Source of the DNA: Chimonanthus salicifolius
Lineage: Eukaryota; Streptophyta; Magnoliopsida; Laurales; Calycanthaceae
NCBI GenBank assembly: GCA_013350335.1
Contig: CM023535.1
Span: 30,660,991 to 30,724,990, forward strand
Length of the DNA: 64,000 nt
Direction of reading: 5' to 3'
Shown here: piece after piece, positions 1 through 12,407 of the stretch
How positions within the stretch are numbered: position 1 is the stretch's first letter
Layout of the letters: each line of letters opens with the position of its first letter
Made by a program: the position numbers and the translations under genes
The notes under the pieces: generated by a model
Databases searched by the model: none
What the model was told of the DNA's origin: nothing
What the model saw: the letters and a program-made list of their open reading frames with translations, nothing else

Positions 1-1691
1 ATGGTCGAACCCATGATGTCTTTTCCTTATCTTTCATTGGACCTATTTACATTACTTAGGCCCAAAATGAATCCTCCCATGAGGGATTTTACATCATGCT
101 TTTAAAACTATCATTCTTCACCATAATTGAGTCCATTAACTTAGCCCTCATTCCATTCATTCTTCATGGTTCCAAAATACTTGATTTATCATTCATAGGT
201 GACATTCAAGACATAAAAACATTCACCTTCATCCACCACTTTTGAGGCCATTAAAATATTCACATTCATCCATGGATTCCATCATAAAAACTTTTTTCAA
301 AAATTAGCTACATTTAATCATTAAAATCTTAAAACCCTAATTCATTCTCCATGGCTTCCATTCTTATAAAACCCTAAAAATCATACATCAATTACCATGG
401 GGTTCGGCCACAGTACATGGCCGAACCCTATGGTCCATCAATCCACTTCAAAACCCATACTCCCATGCCTAATCCATTTTAATTACATAATGTTCTTAAT
501 CCTTTTTTTTTTTTTTCTTAACCTAATTTACCCATTTAGGGTTTTGTCCATTTTCATCCTTCCATTGTATGGATTTGAGATCCAAGGCCTATGATGTTTT
601 GGCCATCACCAAATCCAAGAAATGGATTCCAAATCTTAAACCCTAAAAAAAAAATCCAAATCTCTTGTTTTAGAAATACTCACAATCCGGTTGGCTCCTC
701 CGACTTTCTTTCTCCTCTTGATCTCCTTGGCCTTCTCTTCTCTTCTTCTCCTTGATCTTTGGGTTAAGATGCTTGATCAAGATGGAGTCTCCAAGGTTTG
801 GGTTTGGCTAAGGTAGGGTTAGATTTTGAGAGAGGGAAGAGAGGAGATGATAGGAAGAACTACCCAAAGTCTTGAGTGATGGACTCATGCTTGCAATTCC
901 TTCTCTTTTCTTCTCTTCTTCTTCCAAGTTTTTTTTTCTTTTTCTTTTCCTTGGTGAGGGACGTTCTTGAGAGAGTAAGAAAGAGAGAAAGAAAAATGAG
1001 AGTGAAATGAAGAGAGGAGAGAAAAACCTATCTCATTTGTTTGGTTGGGTAATTAATTCCTCTACCTACCACACATAGATTAATGTGTATTAGTGGTGGT
1101 AGTTGGGCTAAAACCTCTATCCTTAGCCCATAGTTTAAACTTGTGTTTCTTTAAGTAGTTTGTGTTTCTTAGAGTGGTTTTGACCATTTGACCATTTGAC
1201 CATGATTAGACTAGAATTACTTAATTAATTAGGTTATTAAATTAAGCTAATTAACTCCCACTTATCTCTTTTAATTTCCTTAATTCTTTCTCCATTACTC
1301 CACCCATGGTTGACTAAGTCAACCATGGTGGCCGGCCCCACCAATCCTTGGTCCAATTAATATTAATTGAGACGATTTAATTTCCAAATCAATCCATTTC
1401 TCTTATTGGATCACCATTGGGCCCATGGCCCAATTACATTTCCCACTAGCCCATTTACCTTAGAGCTTAACCATCTTGACCCATTGGGTCCCAAATGGGT
1501 ATTCGACCCAATTTGACCATTCTTGACCCATTTAAATAAATTTAAATCCAAACCATAGTCTATTGGGCCACACTTGGGCCTTTATCCAATTTTGGCCCAT
1601 TTACCATTTACTCCACCAATTTTTCTAATTTTCCACTATAAAAATAAATAATAACACATATATATTACTTTACAAATTCCGAGCCATTACA
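1..1691 (-). repeat. E1 3' LTR (partial)
   Basis: Matches 8451-10142 base for base apart from one T in the poly-T run near 492-505. It ends at the terminal TTACA. It contains the beginning of the LTR in element orientation, the donor-like GTGAGT (complement of 678-683) and one palindrome (about 401-428). Confidence 0.95.
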
Positions 1692-1697
1692 ATACAA

Positions 1698-1710
1698 TCC
1701 TCTTTTAAAA
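1698..1710 (-). promoter_or_regulatory. E1 polypurine tract
   Basis: On the minus strand this reads TTTTAAAAGAGGA, just upstream of the 3' LTR start TGTAATGG. The same AAAAGAGG core precedes the LTRs at 15992 and 50027. In this class it primes plus-strand DNA synthesis. Confidence 0.75.
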
Positions 1711-1753
1711 TTTGCGTCCCGAAAATTCGAGTGAAGTAGAGGTCCAAAACATC

Positions 1754-4700
1754 TTACACAAAGAGTTCCGGATGAGAGGCTCTCATCTCCGACTCAAGTT
1801 CCCAGGTGGTTTCTTCATTAGCATGTCGTTCCCATACCACCTTGACGAACTGAATGGCCCGGTTCCGCAACACCCTTTGCTCGGTCCCGACTATTCTGAC
1901 CGGCTTTTCCACATATGTCACATCGCTTTGGACATCGATGTCTTGAATATTCAATACATGTGAAGGATCAGGGTTGTACTTCCTCAACATAGACACATGG
2001 AATACATCATGTAATGATGATAACTGCGGAGGGAGCGCCAACTGATAAGCTACCCCCCCCACCCTCTTCAAGATTGGAAACGGTCCCACAAATCTAGGTG
2101 ACAGTTTCCCCTTCTTTCCAAATCTCATGTGTCCCTTCCGTGGTGAGACTTTCAAAAACACCAAGTCCCCCACCTCAAATTCGAGGAACCTTCTCCTTTT
2201 GTCGGCGTAACTCTTCTGTCGGCTTTGTGCAGTGAGTAGATGTTGCCGTATCAATTTAATCTGCGCTGTAGTTTCTGCAACCAACTCCGGTCCAATCAGC
2301 GCAGGCTCACCGGCTTCTGTCCAACACACTGGTGATCTACATGGTCTACCATATAAGGCCTCAAACGGAGCCATCTGTAGGCTTGACTGATAGCTGTTAT
2401 TGTAGGAAAACTCCACCAGTGGTAAATGATCCTCCCATCCACCCTTAAAGTCTAGCATGCATGCTCTCAGCATATCCTCCAATGTTTGTATTGTCCTCTC
2501 CGACTGTCCATCAGTCTGTGGATGAAATGCTGTGCCAGTTAATACGTCGGTCCCCATAGCCGACTGCAAGCCCTGCCATACTCTGCCGGTGAATCGGCCA
2601 TCCCTGTCGGACACAATAGACCGGGGAATGCCATGTAACCTGATGATCTCCCGGATGTACCGTCGACCCAAAGTGTCTGATGAATCCGTCATCTTGATGG
2701 GAAGGAAATGTGCAGACTTGGTCAACCGGTCCACTATGACCCATATTGCATCGTTGCCCTTGGATGACCTTGGCAACCCTGTTACAAAGTCCATGGATAT
2801 ATGTTCCCATTTCCATTCTGGCACCGGTAAGGGTGCGAGTAAGCCCGGTGGCTTCCGATGTTCTGCCTTAACCTGCTGACAGGTTAAGCAACAAGCAACA
2901 AACTCTGCCACGTCTTTCTTAAGTCCATGCCACCAATAGTGCCTCTTAAGATCATGGTACATCTTGGTGCTGCCCGGGTGAATAGAGAGTTTTGTTTGGT
3001 GTGCTTCAATCAGCAACTCTCTTCTGCAATTCTTAGGCACATATGTCCTACCTCGGAACATAAGACCCTGTCCCGGTCGTAATTCCCATTCCGGTACAAC
3101 TTTACCGGTAGACATCTTAGCCCATATCTCTTCCACCTCGGGATCTGTTCGTTGTTCCCGTTCAATCTCGGAGACCATGTGGGATTGTATGATCAGATTA
3201 TATATGGTTCCATGATTATCCAGATAGAGTTTAAACTCTCTGATGGTATTCAATACCTCCCATTCTGTTCTGATCATACTGGCTACTGTTGCAGGTGATA
3301 TGCGGCTGAGAGCATCCGCCACTTTGTTCGCCTTGCCAGGATGATACCGGAGTGCGAACTCATAATCTGCCAAGTATTCCATCCATCTACGTTGTCTCAT
3401 GTTGAGTTCCTTCTGATCAAATAGGTACTTTAGGCTCTTATGGTCTGAGAATACCTCAAACTTCTCACCATAAAGGTAGTGTCTCCAGCTTTTAAGAGCG
3501 AAGACCACTGCTGCCAGTTCCAGATCATGTGTGGGATAATTGCGCTCATGAATTTTCAACTGTCTTGACCCGTACGCCACCGCCCTATTACCTTGACTGA
3601 GCGTACACCCCAGTCCCTCTCCTGAGGCATCACAGTACACCTCATAGTTTCTGCCTCTTTCCGGCAATATCAAAATAGGAGCGGTTGTAAGCTTCTCCTT
3701 TAGCTCCTCAAATCTCCGGTTGCACAGATCTAACCATTCAAATTTGACTCCTTTCTGAGTGAGTCGGGTAAGTGGGGCTGCAATCTTGGAGAAATCCATA
3801 ATAAATTTCCTGTAGTAACCGGCCAATCCCAGAAAACTGCGGATCTCGGTTACATTCGTCGGTGCTTTCCACTCCCTCACTGCCGCTACCTTAGTCGGGT
3901 CTACAGCTATGCCTTCCTCCGATATAACGTGCCCCAAGAAATTGACCTTTGATAGCCAAAATTCACACTTGCTGGCTTTGGCATACAATTGGTTCCTCTT
4001 CAGGGTGTTCAGAACTATCCGCAGGTGTTCAGCATGTTCCTCCTGACTCTTGGAATAGATCAGGATGTCATCAATAAATACAATTACAAACTGATCCAAG
4101 TAAGGACGGAATATCCTATTCATCAGGTCCATGAACACCGCCGGTGCATTAGTAAGTCCAAACGGCATGACTACATACTCATATAATCCATATCGTGTCC
4201 TGAAGGCTGTCTTCTCAATGTCTTCCTCTCTAACCCGGATTTGATGGTATCCGGACATCAGATCAATCTTGGAAAAGTGAGAGGAACCCCTAAGCTGATC
4301 AAACAGATCATCAATCCTGGGTAGGGGATATTTATTCCTGATAGTCAACTGGTTCAATTTTCTATAATCCACACACATTCGAAGGGTACCGTCCTTCTTC
4401 TTAACAAACAATACCGGGGCTCCCCATGCGGATGTGCTGTTCCGAATAAAGCCCAGCCTGAGCAGTTCATCAATCTGCTTTTTCAACTCAGTCATCTCAG
4501 CCGGTGCCATCCTGTAATGAGGTAACGATACTGGAGCTGCGCCGGGGTATAATTTAATCTCAAAGTCTATCTCCCTCTTAGGTGGCAGACCAGGGAGCTC
4601 TGTTGGAAATACCTCGGCATAATCTACTACCACTGCCAGAAGTTCAGCTACTGGTGCCTTATCTAATCTGAGGGTGTTCAAGGCAAGATGATTCAATTCT

Positions 4701-6247
4701 TCCTGCAGCCTTCTAGGAATGCCCTGTCGGTCAGCGGGCACTATATACCGCCTTCCTTCGGGTGACCAAAATATCACTCTACGAAGATGGCAATCAATAT
4801 GGGCCTGATACGTAGCCAACCAGTCCATGCCAAATATAACATCGTACTCAGCCATATCGATTACTAAATAATTGAACTCGAATCTGAATCCAGCGAGTTC
4901 AGTGTTCAGTGCCGTGCATATGAGCCCCAAAGATGTGTCTCCGACAGGGGATACAATAGTAAGTGAGGTGGACAGATTCTGTACTAATGTGCCCGTAGCA
5001 GATATGAATGCAGCAGATATAAATGAATGGGAAGCTCCAGAATCAAATAATGTAATTGCATAAGAACTACCAACTACGGCCATACCTTGAATCACCGAGC
5101 GGTCCACTGCTACTGGAGAAGGTATAGCAAAAAGTCGTCCTGATCCCGTAGGGTTTGGCGCCCGTCCTGCCTGATTGTATGTTCTGCCCCCTCGCGGCGG
5201 AGCTGATCTAACTGGAGGGCGGGAGGAACCCTTGAAGTTAGAGGGTCTGTTGAGCTGCGGACACTCCCTCTTGAAGTGACCCTGTTGGCCACACTGATAG
5301 CAAGTGTTCCCACCTCTAGGAACCTGGGTAACTGATGCTGACTGGGAGGGCTGATTGGGGCGAAAGCCCCCTGTAGATCCAGTAGCGGATGAGGGTCTGC
5401 CGAAACTCGGGCGGAACCTTTTATTGGGTTGAAATGCACCCCGCCCACTCTGCCATCGGCGGTTGTCACGCCGCGCTTCCTCATTCAATTCCCGCTCCAC
5501 TATAGTGGCCCTGCCAACCACCCCTGCCAATGTAGGTTCCTTGAATACTGTCACCCTAGTTTTGATGCTCGGCCGAAGGCCCCGTTCAAACTTACGGGCC
5601 CTCCGGTGCTCAGTGTCCACCATGTAGAACGCGTAGACAGATAGTCGAAGGAACTCCCGGTGGTACTCTGCCACTGTCATATTGCCTTGTACTAATGATA
5701 TAAAAGCTTCAGTCTGACTCTCCCTTTCTTCCTCCGGGAAAAACTGCTCTAGAAAAGTGGCTGAGAACCATTCCCAAGTCATGGCAATTCTTTCCCTTTC
5801 CGGCACCAGTGATTGTTGTTTTTCTACCACTTCCCACCAATTACCGGCATCCTCAATCAGTTGAGATGTTGCCAGTAAAATTCTGTCAGCCGGACTGGAA
5901 ACCTGAAGCAGATTTAAGATCTGAGTGATCTTCTTTAACCAGTAATCTGCTCCTACAGCCCCTTCTTTTCCTCTAAAGTAGGGAGGACGCTGTTGCTGGA
6001 AGTCTTTAACCATCTTCTGCTTACTAGTGTCACTAGTAGTAGCATTTCCGTCGCTAGTAGTCGCATTTCCACTCAAATGTTGCTGAAGAGCAGCAGTGAC
6101 TGCCGCTTGAACTACATCTTTTAGCTCGGGAGGTACACCTTGTATGTTTATATTATTTTGTTCCTCTTCCCGATGGGGTACCTCCTCTTCCTGGCGAGGT
6201 GGTGATACCTCTTTCTGGTTGCGACGAGTCCTTCTCTTCGGAGCCAT
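1754..6247 (-). CDS. E1 Gag-Pol polyprotein with chromodomain (1497 aa, intact)
   Basis: A single frame encodes capsid/nucleocapsid, aspartic protease, reverse transcriptase, RNase H, integrase and chromodomain, as in plant chromoviruses. Visible landmarks: retrotransposon gag region (about residues 80-260); CCHC knuckle C316-C319-H324-C329; protease DSGA starting at D402; RT box FIDD with D726-D727; RNase H region about 860-980; integrase zinc-binding H1083, H1090, C1120, C1123; integrase D1153, D1214, E1250 with exact D-35-E spacing; GPF module near 1385; chromodomain from about 1440 to the end. No frameshift or stop interrupts it and every catalytic residue I checked is present, so it is potentially autonomous. 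The start ATG opens a basic N-terminus (MAPKRRTRR) that resembles the E3 start. Family knowledge: the chromodomain steers integration to particular chromatin. Confidence 0.96.
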   Translation of the reverse strand: MAPKRRTRRNQKEVSPPRQEEEVPHREEEQNNINIQGVPPELKDVVQAAVTAALQQHLSGNATTSDGNATTSDTSKQKMVKDFQQQRPPYFRGKEGAVGADYWLKKITQILNLLQVSSPADRILLATSQLIEDAGNWWEVVEKQQSLVPERERIAMTWEWFSATFLEQFFPEEERESQTEAFISLVQGNMTVAEYHREFLRLSVYAFYMVDTEHRRARKFERGLRPSIKTRVTVFKEPTLAGVVGRATIVERELNEEARRDNRRWQSGRGAFQPNKRFRPSFGRPSSATGSTGGFRPNQPSQSASVTQVPRGGNTCYQCGQQGHFKRECPQLNRPSNFKGSSRPPVRSAPPRGGRTYNQAGRAPNPTGSGRLFAIPSPVAVDRSVIQGMAVVGSSYAITLFDSGASHSFISAAFISATGTLVQNLSTSLTIVSPVGDTSLGLICTALNTELAGFRFEFNYLVIDMAEYDVIFGMDWLATYQAHIDCHLRRVIFWSPEGRRYIVPADRQGIPRRLQEELNHLALNTLRLDKAPVAELLAVVVDYAEVFPTELPGLPPKREIDFEIKLYPGAAPVSLPHYRMAPAEMTELKKQIDELLRLGFIRNSTSAWGAPVLFVKKKDGTLRMCVDYRKLNQLTIRNKYPLPRIDDLFDQLRGSSHFSKIDLMSGYHQIRVREEDIEKTAFRTRYGLYEYVVMPFGLTNAPAVFMDLMNRIFRPYLDQFVIVFIDDILIYSKSQEEHAEHLRIVLNTLKRNQLYAKASKCEFWLSKVNFLGHVISEEGIAVDPTKVAAVREWKAPTNVTEIRSFLGLAGYYRKFIMDFSKIAAPLTRLTQKGVKFEWLDLCNRRFEELKEKLTTAPILILPERGRNYEVYCDASGEGLGCTLSQGNRAVAYGSRQLKIHERNYPTHDLELAAVVFALKSWRHYLYGEKFEVFSDHKSLKYLFDQKELNMRQRRWMEYLADYEFALRYHPGKANKVADALSRISPATVASMIRTEWEVLNTIREFKLYLDNHGTIYNLIIQSHMVSEIEREQRTDPEVEEIWAKMSTGKVVPEWELRPGQGLMFRGRTYVPKNCRRELLIEAHQTKLSIHPGSTKMYHDLKRHYWWHGLKKDVAEFVACCLTCQQVKAEHRKPPGLLAPLPVPEWKWEHISMDFVTGLPRSSKGNDAIWVIVDRLTKSAHFLPIKMTDSSDTLGRRYIREIIRLHGIPRSIVSDRDGRFTGRVWQGLQSAMGTDVLTGTAFHPQTDGQSERTIQTLEDMLRACMLDFKGGWEDHLPLVEFSYNNSYQSSLQMAPFEALYGRPCRSPVCWTEAGEPALIGPELVAETTAQIKLIRQHLLTAQSRQKSYADKRRRFLEFEVGDLVFLKVSPRKGHMRFGKKGKLSPRFVGPFPILKRVGGVAYQLALPPQLSSLHDVFHVSMLRKYNPDPSHVLNIQDIDVQSDVTYVEKPVRIVGTEQRVLRNRAIQFVKVVWERHANEETTWELESEMRASHPELFV

Positions 6248-6760
6248 TTCCTAGTCATCGAAAACACTGACTTAGTTCCTTTTCAAATGGAGGAAAAAGA
6301 AAAGAAAAAAAATACTAAACAATATACTTTGTTTCTCATTTTTGGGGAAGATTGCCAAATAAGCACACTTGGTTTGGGGAAAACTTCCCAAGTATCTATG
6401 TTTCGTTCCATTTGTGAAATCGGGGAATTTTCTCCTATGTTCAATAAGCCTACCATCATTCCGTCAAATTTGGGGAAGACCTAGATTTGTTTTCTCATGT
6501 CGGGAAAATGTAACCCTACTTGCTATGTTTGATAATACCGACTTACATTGATTGATTTTTTTTTTTTTTCTTCCCTTGCTATCATCCCTCTCCATCAAAT
6601 GTTGTTCTCAGATTAAACCCTTCAGTTTGAGTCAATCGAAGTAATTTAACCCGGCCCCCGTGCAGCGGTCTCCGAAGAGTCGGTCGGTTGGGATTCTTAG
6701 CCGTTAGTGAGACGTACAACCGTCTTAATCTTACTTCGAGAGATTCATTCTTCCGAATTC
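6248..6760 (-). other. E1 untranslated leader between primer site and gag
   Basis: About 510 bp with no convincing reading frame. It is recognisably homologous to the start of the E3 leader (34144-34570), including a shared stretch around AAGTAAGATTAAGACGG, but lacks the extra reading frame found in E3. Confidence 0.7.
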
Positions 6761-6772
6761 GCTCTGATACCA
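6761..6772 (-). promoter_or_regulatory. E1 primer binding site, initiator-Met tRNA type
   Basis: The minus strand reads TGGTATCAGAGC, two bases inside the 5' LTR end. This is the standard plant primer site complementary to the 3' end of initiator methionine tRNA. It is part of the element and not a tRNA gene. Confidence 0.93.
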
Positions 6773-6774
6773 AC

Positions 6775-9700
6775 TGTAACGCCCGCCCCTTCTTACCGTA
6801 AATCAGAGTACTTTTTTTTTTTTTTTTAAATAAAGGTGACAAAGGGCGCGGACGTCACGACGCGAGTTAAGTTCCGAGCTTCTAAAGCCCGGCCCTTAAC
6901 TGGCCAACCCTACGCGTGCGTGGAACATAAGTCCACGAGTACGGTTCACGCGTAGCAAGTAAGCTCACGGAACATAAAAATAAATGCGGATGATCATAGA
7001 ACTATCCTACCAGTTCTTCAGATAGCAGGGAAGAAATACCCAATTAATTACGAAAATGCCATTATACTGTATTATCCAAAATAATACCTAAACATAGCAA
7101 ACTACCTAAATTATTACATTTCCGACAAGCTAACTATACAAATACATCTTTTCCAAAATAAAGTACAACAAAATAATTAATCCGTCTCCCCAAGCTCCTA
7201 AGCTTGGCTTCCGTCTCGCCCTTCCGGTCCGCCATCTCCTGCATTGTCAGCTAGGGTAGAAGTAGGGCGTTAGAACAACGCGCCCAGTAGGATTCCGAGT
7301 AGGGCTAGCACATGGGTTAGTAATAACCATATACAGATAATAACACAATGAAAACTATAAACCACCATATACTAAAATATAAGTAAATGATATGCCATGG
7401 GTGTCAATGTTATGAATCCCACCCATCATTCCTACCATATACTGTCATATCCCTCTTGACGGAAAAACCTCGTCAAGATCTGTCCAATCGTAAAATATCC
7501 CCCTTGACGGCAAAGCCTCGTCAAGGTGTCCCCATGCCTGTTCTCGGTCGCCCCGACGGAGCATGGACTCCGGTTTGTTTATTTTTTTCTGCCCATGCCA
7601 TGCATGAGATGTAATGCATTATGCTATGTAATATGTATATTCCATAGTCATAATATAGCCTTCATAACTTAGCATATAACTCATAATCTTGCATTATGCC
7701 ATATAAGATACATAAACCATGATTTAAAGCTCATCATAAAATAAACCATAAAATTCCCAAAATAAATCAATGAAACCATCACACAATCCATGGCTTACAA
7801 AAAGGTAGGAATCCTACCGAATACCGACTCGCGTCCTTTTTCGTTTTCGTCTTATAATTCCGGTCGCCAATCGCGCACCGTTTGCGATGTCCCGATACCT
7901 TATTATACAGTACCAAATCAGTCCATATTTTATCCACGATTAAGTCCCTAACTTATCACAAACTTAGATCCATTTATGTACCATTAACCATGTCATATGA
8001 TCATTAAAATTTGCCATTTAATTAATCTAACCCTTATTCATTTAAACACATACCAAACCCCATACTTAGCCCACCATTTGATCCATACTCTTTGATCCCT
8101 TAATGACCATTAACTAAGTTATAAGATTATCAAGAATTAGCCCTCAACTTAGCCTCATTAATGCATGGACATAGATCCTAAACTTAGCCCATAGCATGAC
8201 CTACAAATGGGTCATTAATTACGGTTTTGCCACTACCTCTCCTATGTTTAATCATTCATTTAATCCATGTATAATTAAGTCCATACTTGATCTATAACCT
8301 ACATCCATTAGTGACCCATCAACCATATCATAGAATTATTAAAATCAGCCACTTAATTGACTTCATCCCCATTCATTTAATCATTTACATAAACCCTAAT
8401 CTTGGACCATAAAATGGTTCTCATATGAATCATGGGTTCGGCCATACACCATGGTCGAACCCATGATGTCTTTTCCTTATCTTTCATTGGACCTATTTAC
8501 ATTACTTAGGCCCAAAATGAATCCTCCCATGAGGGATTTTACATCATGCTTTTAAAACTATCATTCTTCACCATAATTGAGTCCATTAACTTAGCCCTCA
8601 TTCCATTCATTCTTCATGGTTCCAAAATACTTGATTTATCATTCATAGGTGACATTCAAGACATAAAAACATTCACCTTCATCCACCACTTTTGAGGCCA
8701 TTAAAATATTCACATTCATCCATGGATTCCATCATAAAAACTTTTTTCAAAAATTAGCTACATTTAATCATTAAAATCTTAAAACCCTAATTCATTCTCC
8801 ATGGCTTCCATTCTTATAAAACCCTAAAAATCATACATCAATTACCATGGGGTTCGGCCACAGTACATGGCCGAACCCTATGGTCCATCAATCCACTTCA
8901 AAACCCATACTCCCATGCCTAATCCATTTTAATTACATAATGTTCTTAATCCTTTTTTTTTTTTTTTCTTAACCTAATTTACCCATTTAGGGTTTTGTCC
9001 ATTTTCATCCTTCCATTGTATGGATTTGAGATCCAAGGCCTATGATGTTTTGGCCATCACCAAATCCAAGAAATGGATTCCAAATCTTAAACCCTAAAAA
9101 AAAAATCCAAATCTCTTGTTTTAGAAATACTCACAATCCGGTTGGCTCCTCCGACTTTCTTTCTCCTCTTGATCTCCTTGGCCTTCTCTTCTCTTCTTCT
9201 CCTTGATCTTTGGGTTAAGATGCTTGATCAAGATGGAGTCTCCAAGGTTTGGGTTTGGCTAAGGTAGGGTTAGATTTTGAGAGAGGGAAGAGAGGAGATG
9301 ATAGGAAGAACTACCCAAAGTCTTGAGTGATGGACTCATGCTTGCAATTCCTTCTCTTTTCTTCTCTTCTTCTTCCAAGTTTTTTTTTCTTTTTCTTTTC
9401 CTTGGTGAGGGACGTTCTTGAGAGAGTAAGAAAGAGAGAAAGAAAAATGAGAGTGAAATGAAGAGAGGAGAGAAAAACCTATCTCATTTGTTTGGTTGGG
9501 TAATTAATTCCTCTACCTACCACACATAGATTAATGTGTATTAGTGGTGGTAGTTGGGCTAAAACCTCTATCCTTAGCCCATAGTTTAAACTTGTGTTTC
9601 TTTAAGTAGTTTGTGTTTCTTAGAGTGGTTTTGACCATTTGACCATTTGACCATGATTAGACTAGAATTACTTAATTAATTAGGTTATTAAATTAAGCTA

Positions 9701-10142
9701 ATTAACTCCCACTTATCTCTTTTAATTTCCTTAATTCTTTCTCCATTACTCCACCCATGGTTGACTAAGTCAACCATGGTGGCCGGCCCCACCAATCCTT
9801 GGTCCAATTAATATTAATTGAGACGATTTAATTTCCAAATCAATCCATTTCTCTTATTGGATCACCATTGGGCCCATGGCCCAATTACATTTCCCACTAG
9901 CCCATTTACCTTAGAGCTTAACCATCTTGACCCATTGGGTCCCAAATGGGTATTCGACCCAATTTGACCATTCTTGACCCATTTAAATAAATTTAAATCC
10001 AAACCATAGTCTATTGGGCCACACTTGGGCCTTTATCCAATTTTGGCCCATTTACCATTTACTCCACCAATTTTTCTAATTTTCCACTATAAAAATAAAT
10101 AATAACACATATATATTACTTTACAAATTCCGAGCCATTACA
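6775..10142 (-). repeat. E1 5' LTR (3368 bp)
   Basis: Begins TGTAACGCCC and ends CCATTACA on the plus strand, next to the primer site at 6761. In element orientation it holds a donor-like GTGAGT (complement of 9129-9134), palindromes near 8437-8465 and 8849-8878, the conserved GGTAGGATTCCTACC palindrome (7804-7818), paired CTTGACG/CGTCAAG hairpins (about 7440-7530), a CTAAC branch-like site (7269-7273), a CCCTAG acceptor-like site (ending at 7251) and two leader hairpins (6865-6901 and 6910-6955). Confidence 0.95.
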
Positions 10143-11402
10143 AGGTTCACCGGCCTTTGTCCAACACACTAGTGATCTACAGGGTCTACCATACAACGCC
10201 TCGAATGGAGCCATCTAGAGGCTCGCCTGGTAACTGTTGTTGTAAGAGAACTCAACCAGCAATAAGTGATCCTCCCATCCACCCTTGAAGTCTAACATAC
10301 ATGCTCTCAGCATACCCTCCAACGTCTGTATTGTCCTCTCTGACTGTCCATCAGTCTGTGGATGAAACGCTATGCTAATTAATAAATTTGTCCCCATAGC
10401 CGATTACATGCTCTGCCATACCCTACCGGTGAATCGACCATCTCTGTCGGCCACAATTGTCCTGGGGATACCATGTAGTTTGATGATATACTTGATGTAC
10501 CGTCGTCCCAAAGTCTCAGATGAATCTATCATCTTGATGGGAAGAAAGTGTGCAGAATTGGTCAATCGATCTACCACGACCCATATTGCATCATTGCCCT
10601 TTGCTGACCTTGGCAACCCTGTCACAAAATCCATGGAAATATGTTCCCATTTCCACTCCGGCACTACTAAGGGTTTGAGTAATCCTGCTGGCTTCTGATA
10701 TTCAGTCTTAACTTGCTGACAAGTCAGGCAGTGAGCAACAAACTCTGCCACATCTCTTTTAAGACCATGCCACCAATAGTGTCTCTTCAGATCATGATAC
10801 ATCTTGGTGCTGCCCGGATGAATAGAGAGTTTGGTTTGGTGTACCTCGATCAATAGCTCTCTTCTGCAGCTCTGAGGCACATATGTCCTGCCTCAAAATA
10901 AAAGACCTTGTCCCGGTCGTAACTCCCACTCCGGTATAACCTCGCCAGTAGACATTTTAACCCATATCTCTTCCACTTCTGGATCTGTCCGTTGTTCCTG
11001 TTCAATCTTGGAAACCATTTTGGACCGTATGATCAGATTATACATACTCCCATGGTTCTTGATGTACAAATTAAACTCTCAATGGTACTCCGCATTTCCC
11101 ATTCCTTCCTAATCAAACTGGCCACTGTTGTATGTGACATGCGACTGAGGGCATCCACCACTTTTTTCGCCTTGCCAGGATGATATCGAAGCGCAAACTC
11201 ATAATCTTGCAGATATTTCATCCATCTGTGTTGCCTCATGTTGAGTTCCTTCTGATCAAACAAATATTTCACACTTTTGTGATATGAAAATACCTCAAAC
11301 TTCTTGCCATAAAGATAGTGTCTCCAGCTTTTGAGAGCGAAGACCACTGCGGCTAGCTCCAGATCATGCGTGGGATAGTGGCGTTCATGAATTTTCAACT
11401 GT
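10143..11402 (-). pseudogene. E2-minus: decayed Tekay-type pol fragment (RNase H to integrase)
   Basis: On the minus strand 11398-11033 encodes RNase H ([15 protein letters not shown]), 10880-10404 the integrase zinc-binding region and first part of the catalytic core, and 10397-10143 the rest of the core up to the GPY region. It is broken by an in-frame TAA at 10404-10406, a TGA near 10893 in place of an Arg codon, a TAG just before [11 protein letters not shown] (about 10213-10215) and a frameshift near 11090. E1 inserted into this copy, so its chromodomain end lies left of the window. The right end at 11402 stops abruptly inside RNase H. Confidence 0.9.
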
Positions 11403-11719
11403 CATTATGACCAGCAAGCCAAGTTCTAAGCGGTCTAGACATAACTTGGGCTTGAGATTAGCTTATATGAAGCTATATGAATTGTTGAGATTTGGCCACG
11501 TCTAGTTGATAGAAAAGGTACGACGTAATTGGGCCAAAGAGCTCCTGGGTAGTCAGGCCCGAAACCCTGCGCAAAGGGAGGAGATCACAATCCATCGACA
11601 ATCCCGATTAATTTGTGAATGGGTATCCAGTGCCCTGGAGTTTGCTACTCCAAACACTGTGGACATAATTGGCCAAGGAAACCATTGATTGATTTATGAT
11701 GTGATTGAGTATGGAGATT
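11403..11719. other. Unassigned segment between pol fragment and LTR remnant
   Basis: No coding similarity seen. It contains a short hairpin (GGAGTTTGCTACTCC, about 11638-11652) and leads into LTR-like sequence. It may be the diverged tandem-repeat cassette of the LTR remnant that follows, but I cannot show this. Confidence 0.3.
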
Positions 11720-12407
11720 GGGTGGGATTGCATTTGGCATTGACACCCAGGACATGACACTTATGTTAGCATGATTATGATATGGACATCATGCATTATT
11801 TTATTACATACAAGATGTTTTACAAATATGACGTTAATGATGTATATACCCTTCATTTATGTTAATCTAATTTTACTCCTATGTACCCTAACCCTAATTG
11901 GAATACCTACTGGGCATGTTGACTAATGCCCTACTTCTACCCTATAGATGATGGATCAGGAAATGATAAGGAAAAGGATGTGGGACCGTAAAGGAGCCAA
12001 GCGTAGGAGCTTCTGAAGATTTAAGTTTTAAAATTACTTAATTTTGATTTCAATGATGTATTCGGAGGACTTATATTTTGGGTTGTAATAACTTAGGACT
12101 TATTTGCTATGGTTTGATAATCTTTAAGTTTTATTGATATTGCATAGTGATTGGCTTTCCTTACCTAATGATGACAAGAGAATGAATAACATCTTATTCA
12201 TATAAAATATTCCGCAAGTATCAAGAAAAGTGTGTGAAAATGTTTTAGTGGACTTAGTCCACGCACACGTAATGGTGGCCAGTTAAGGGTCGGGTTTTGG
12301 AAACTCAGACTTGACTCACATTGTGACAACATGTCCTCTTTCACTTATTTTGAAAAAAAAAAATATACTCTGATTTATGCAAGTGAAAAAGGGAGCGGCG
12401 TTATATG
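11720..12407 (+). repeat. 3' portion of a decayed Tekay-type LTR
   Basis: Follows the order of the 3' third of the other LTRs: GGGTGGGATT (near 11721), GGGCATGTTGACTAATGCCC (11912-11931), CTACTTCTACCCTATAG acceptor-like site, AAGCGTAGGAGCTT, hairpin arms around GTGTGTG and CACGCACAC (12228-12268), GGCCAGTTAAGGGTCGG and a degenerate end GCGTTATA. No primer site follows, so it is a truncated remnant. Confidence 0.75.

Larger units (their letters stand above)
1..10142 (-). mobile_element. E1: nearly complete Tekay/Del-type Ty3/gypsy chromovirus (3' LTR cut by window edge)
   Basis: Read on the minus strand the order is 5' LTR (6775-10142), primer binding site (6761-6772), leader, one uninterrupted gag-pol frame (1754-6247), polypurine tract (about 1698-1710) and 3' LTR (1-1691, truncated by the window). 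I found a single difference between the two LTRs over the 1691 bp they share, one T in a poly-T run, so the insertion looks very recent. Integrase followed by a chromodomain, initiator-Met primer site and LTRs above 3 kb fit the Tekay clade. The right flank (AGGTT, 10143-10147) is pol sequence of an older relative, so E1 inserted into that relative; the left flank is outside the window. Confidence 0.93.

Noticed and set aside
6761..6772. tRNA gene fragment
   Set aside because: The 12 bases are the primer binding site complementary to initiator-Met tRNA; no cloverleaf sequence surrounds them.
7387..7614. A 75-codon frame found identically at 7387-7614 and on the minus strand at 29645-29872
   Set aside because: It lies in LTR DNA that is identical between the two copies as a whole, and it overlaps the paired hairpins and CATGCATGAGATG motif. 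Identity of the DNA explains identity of the peptide.
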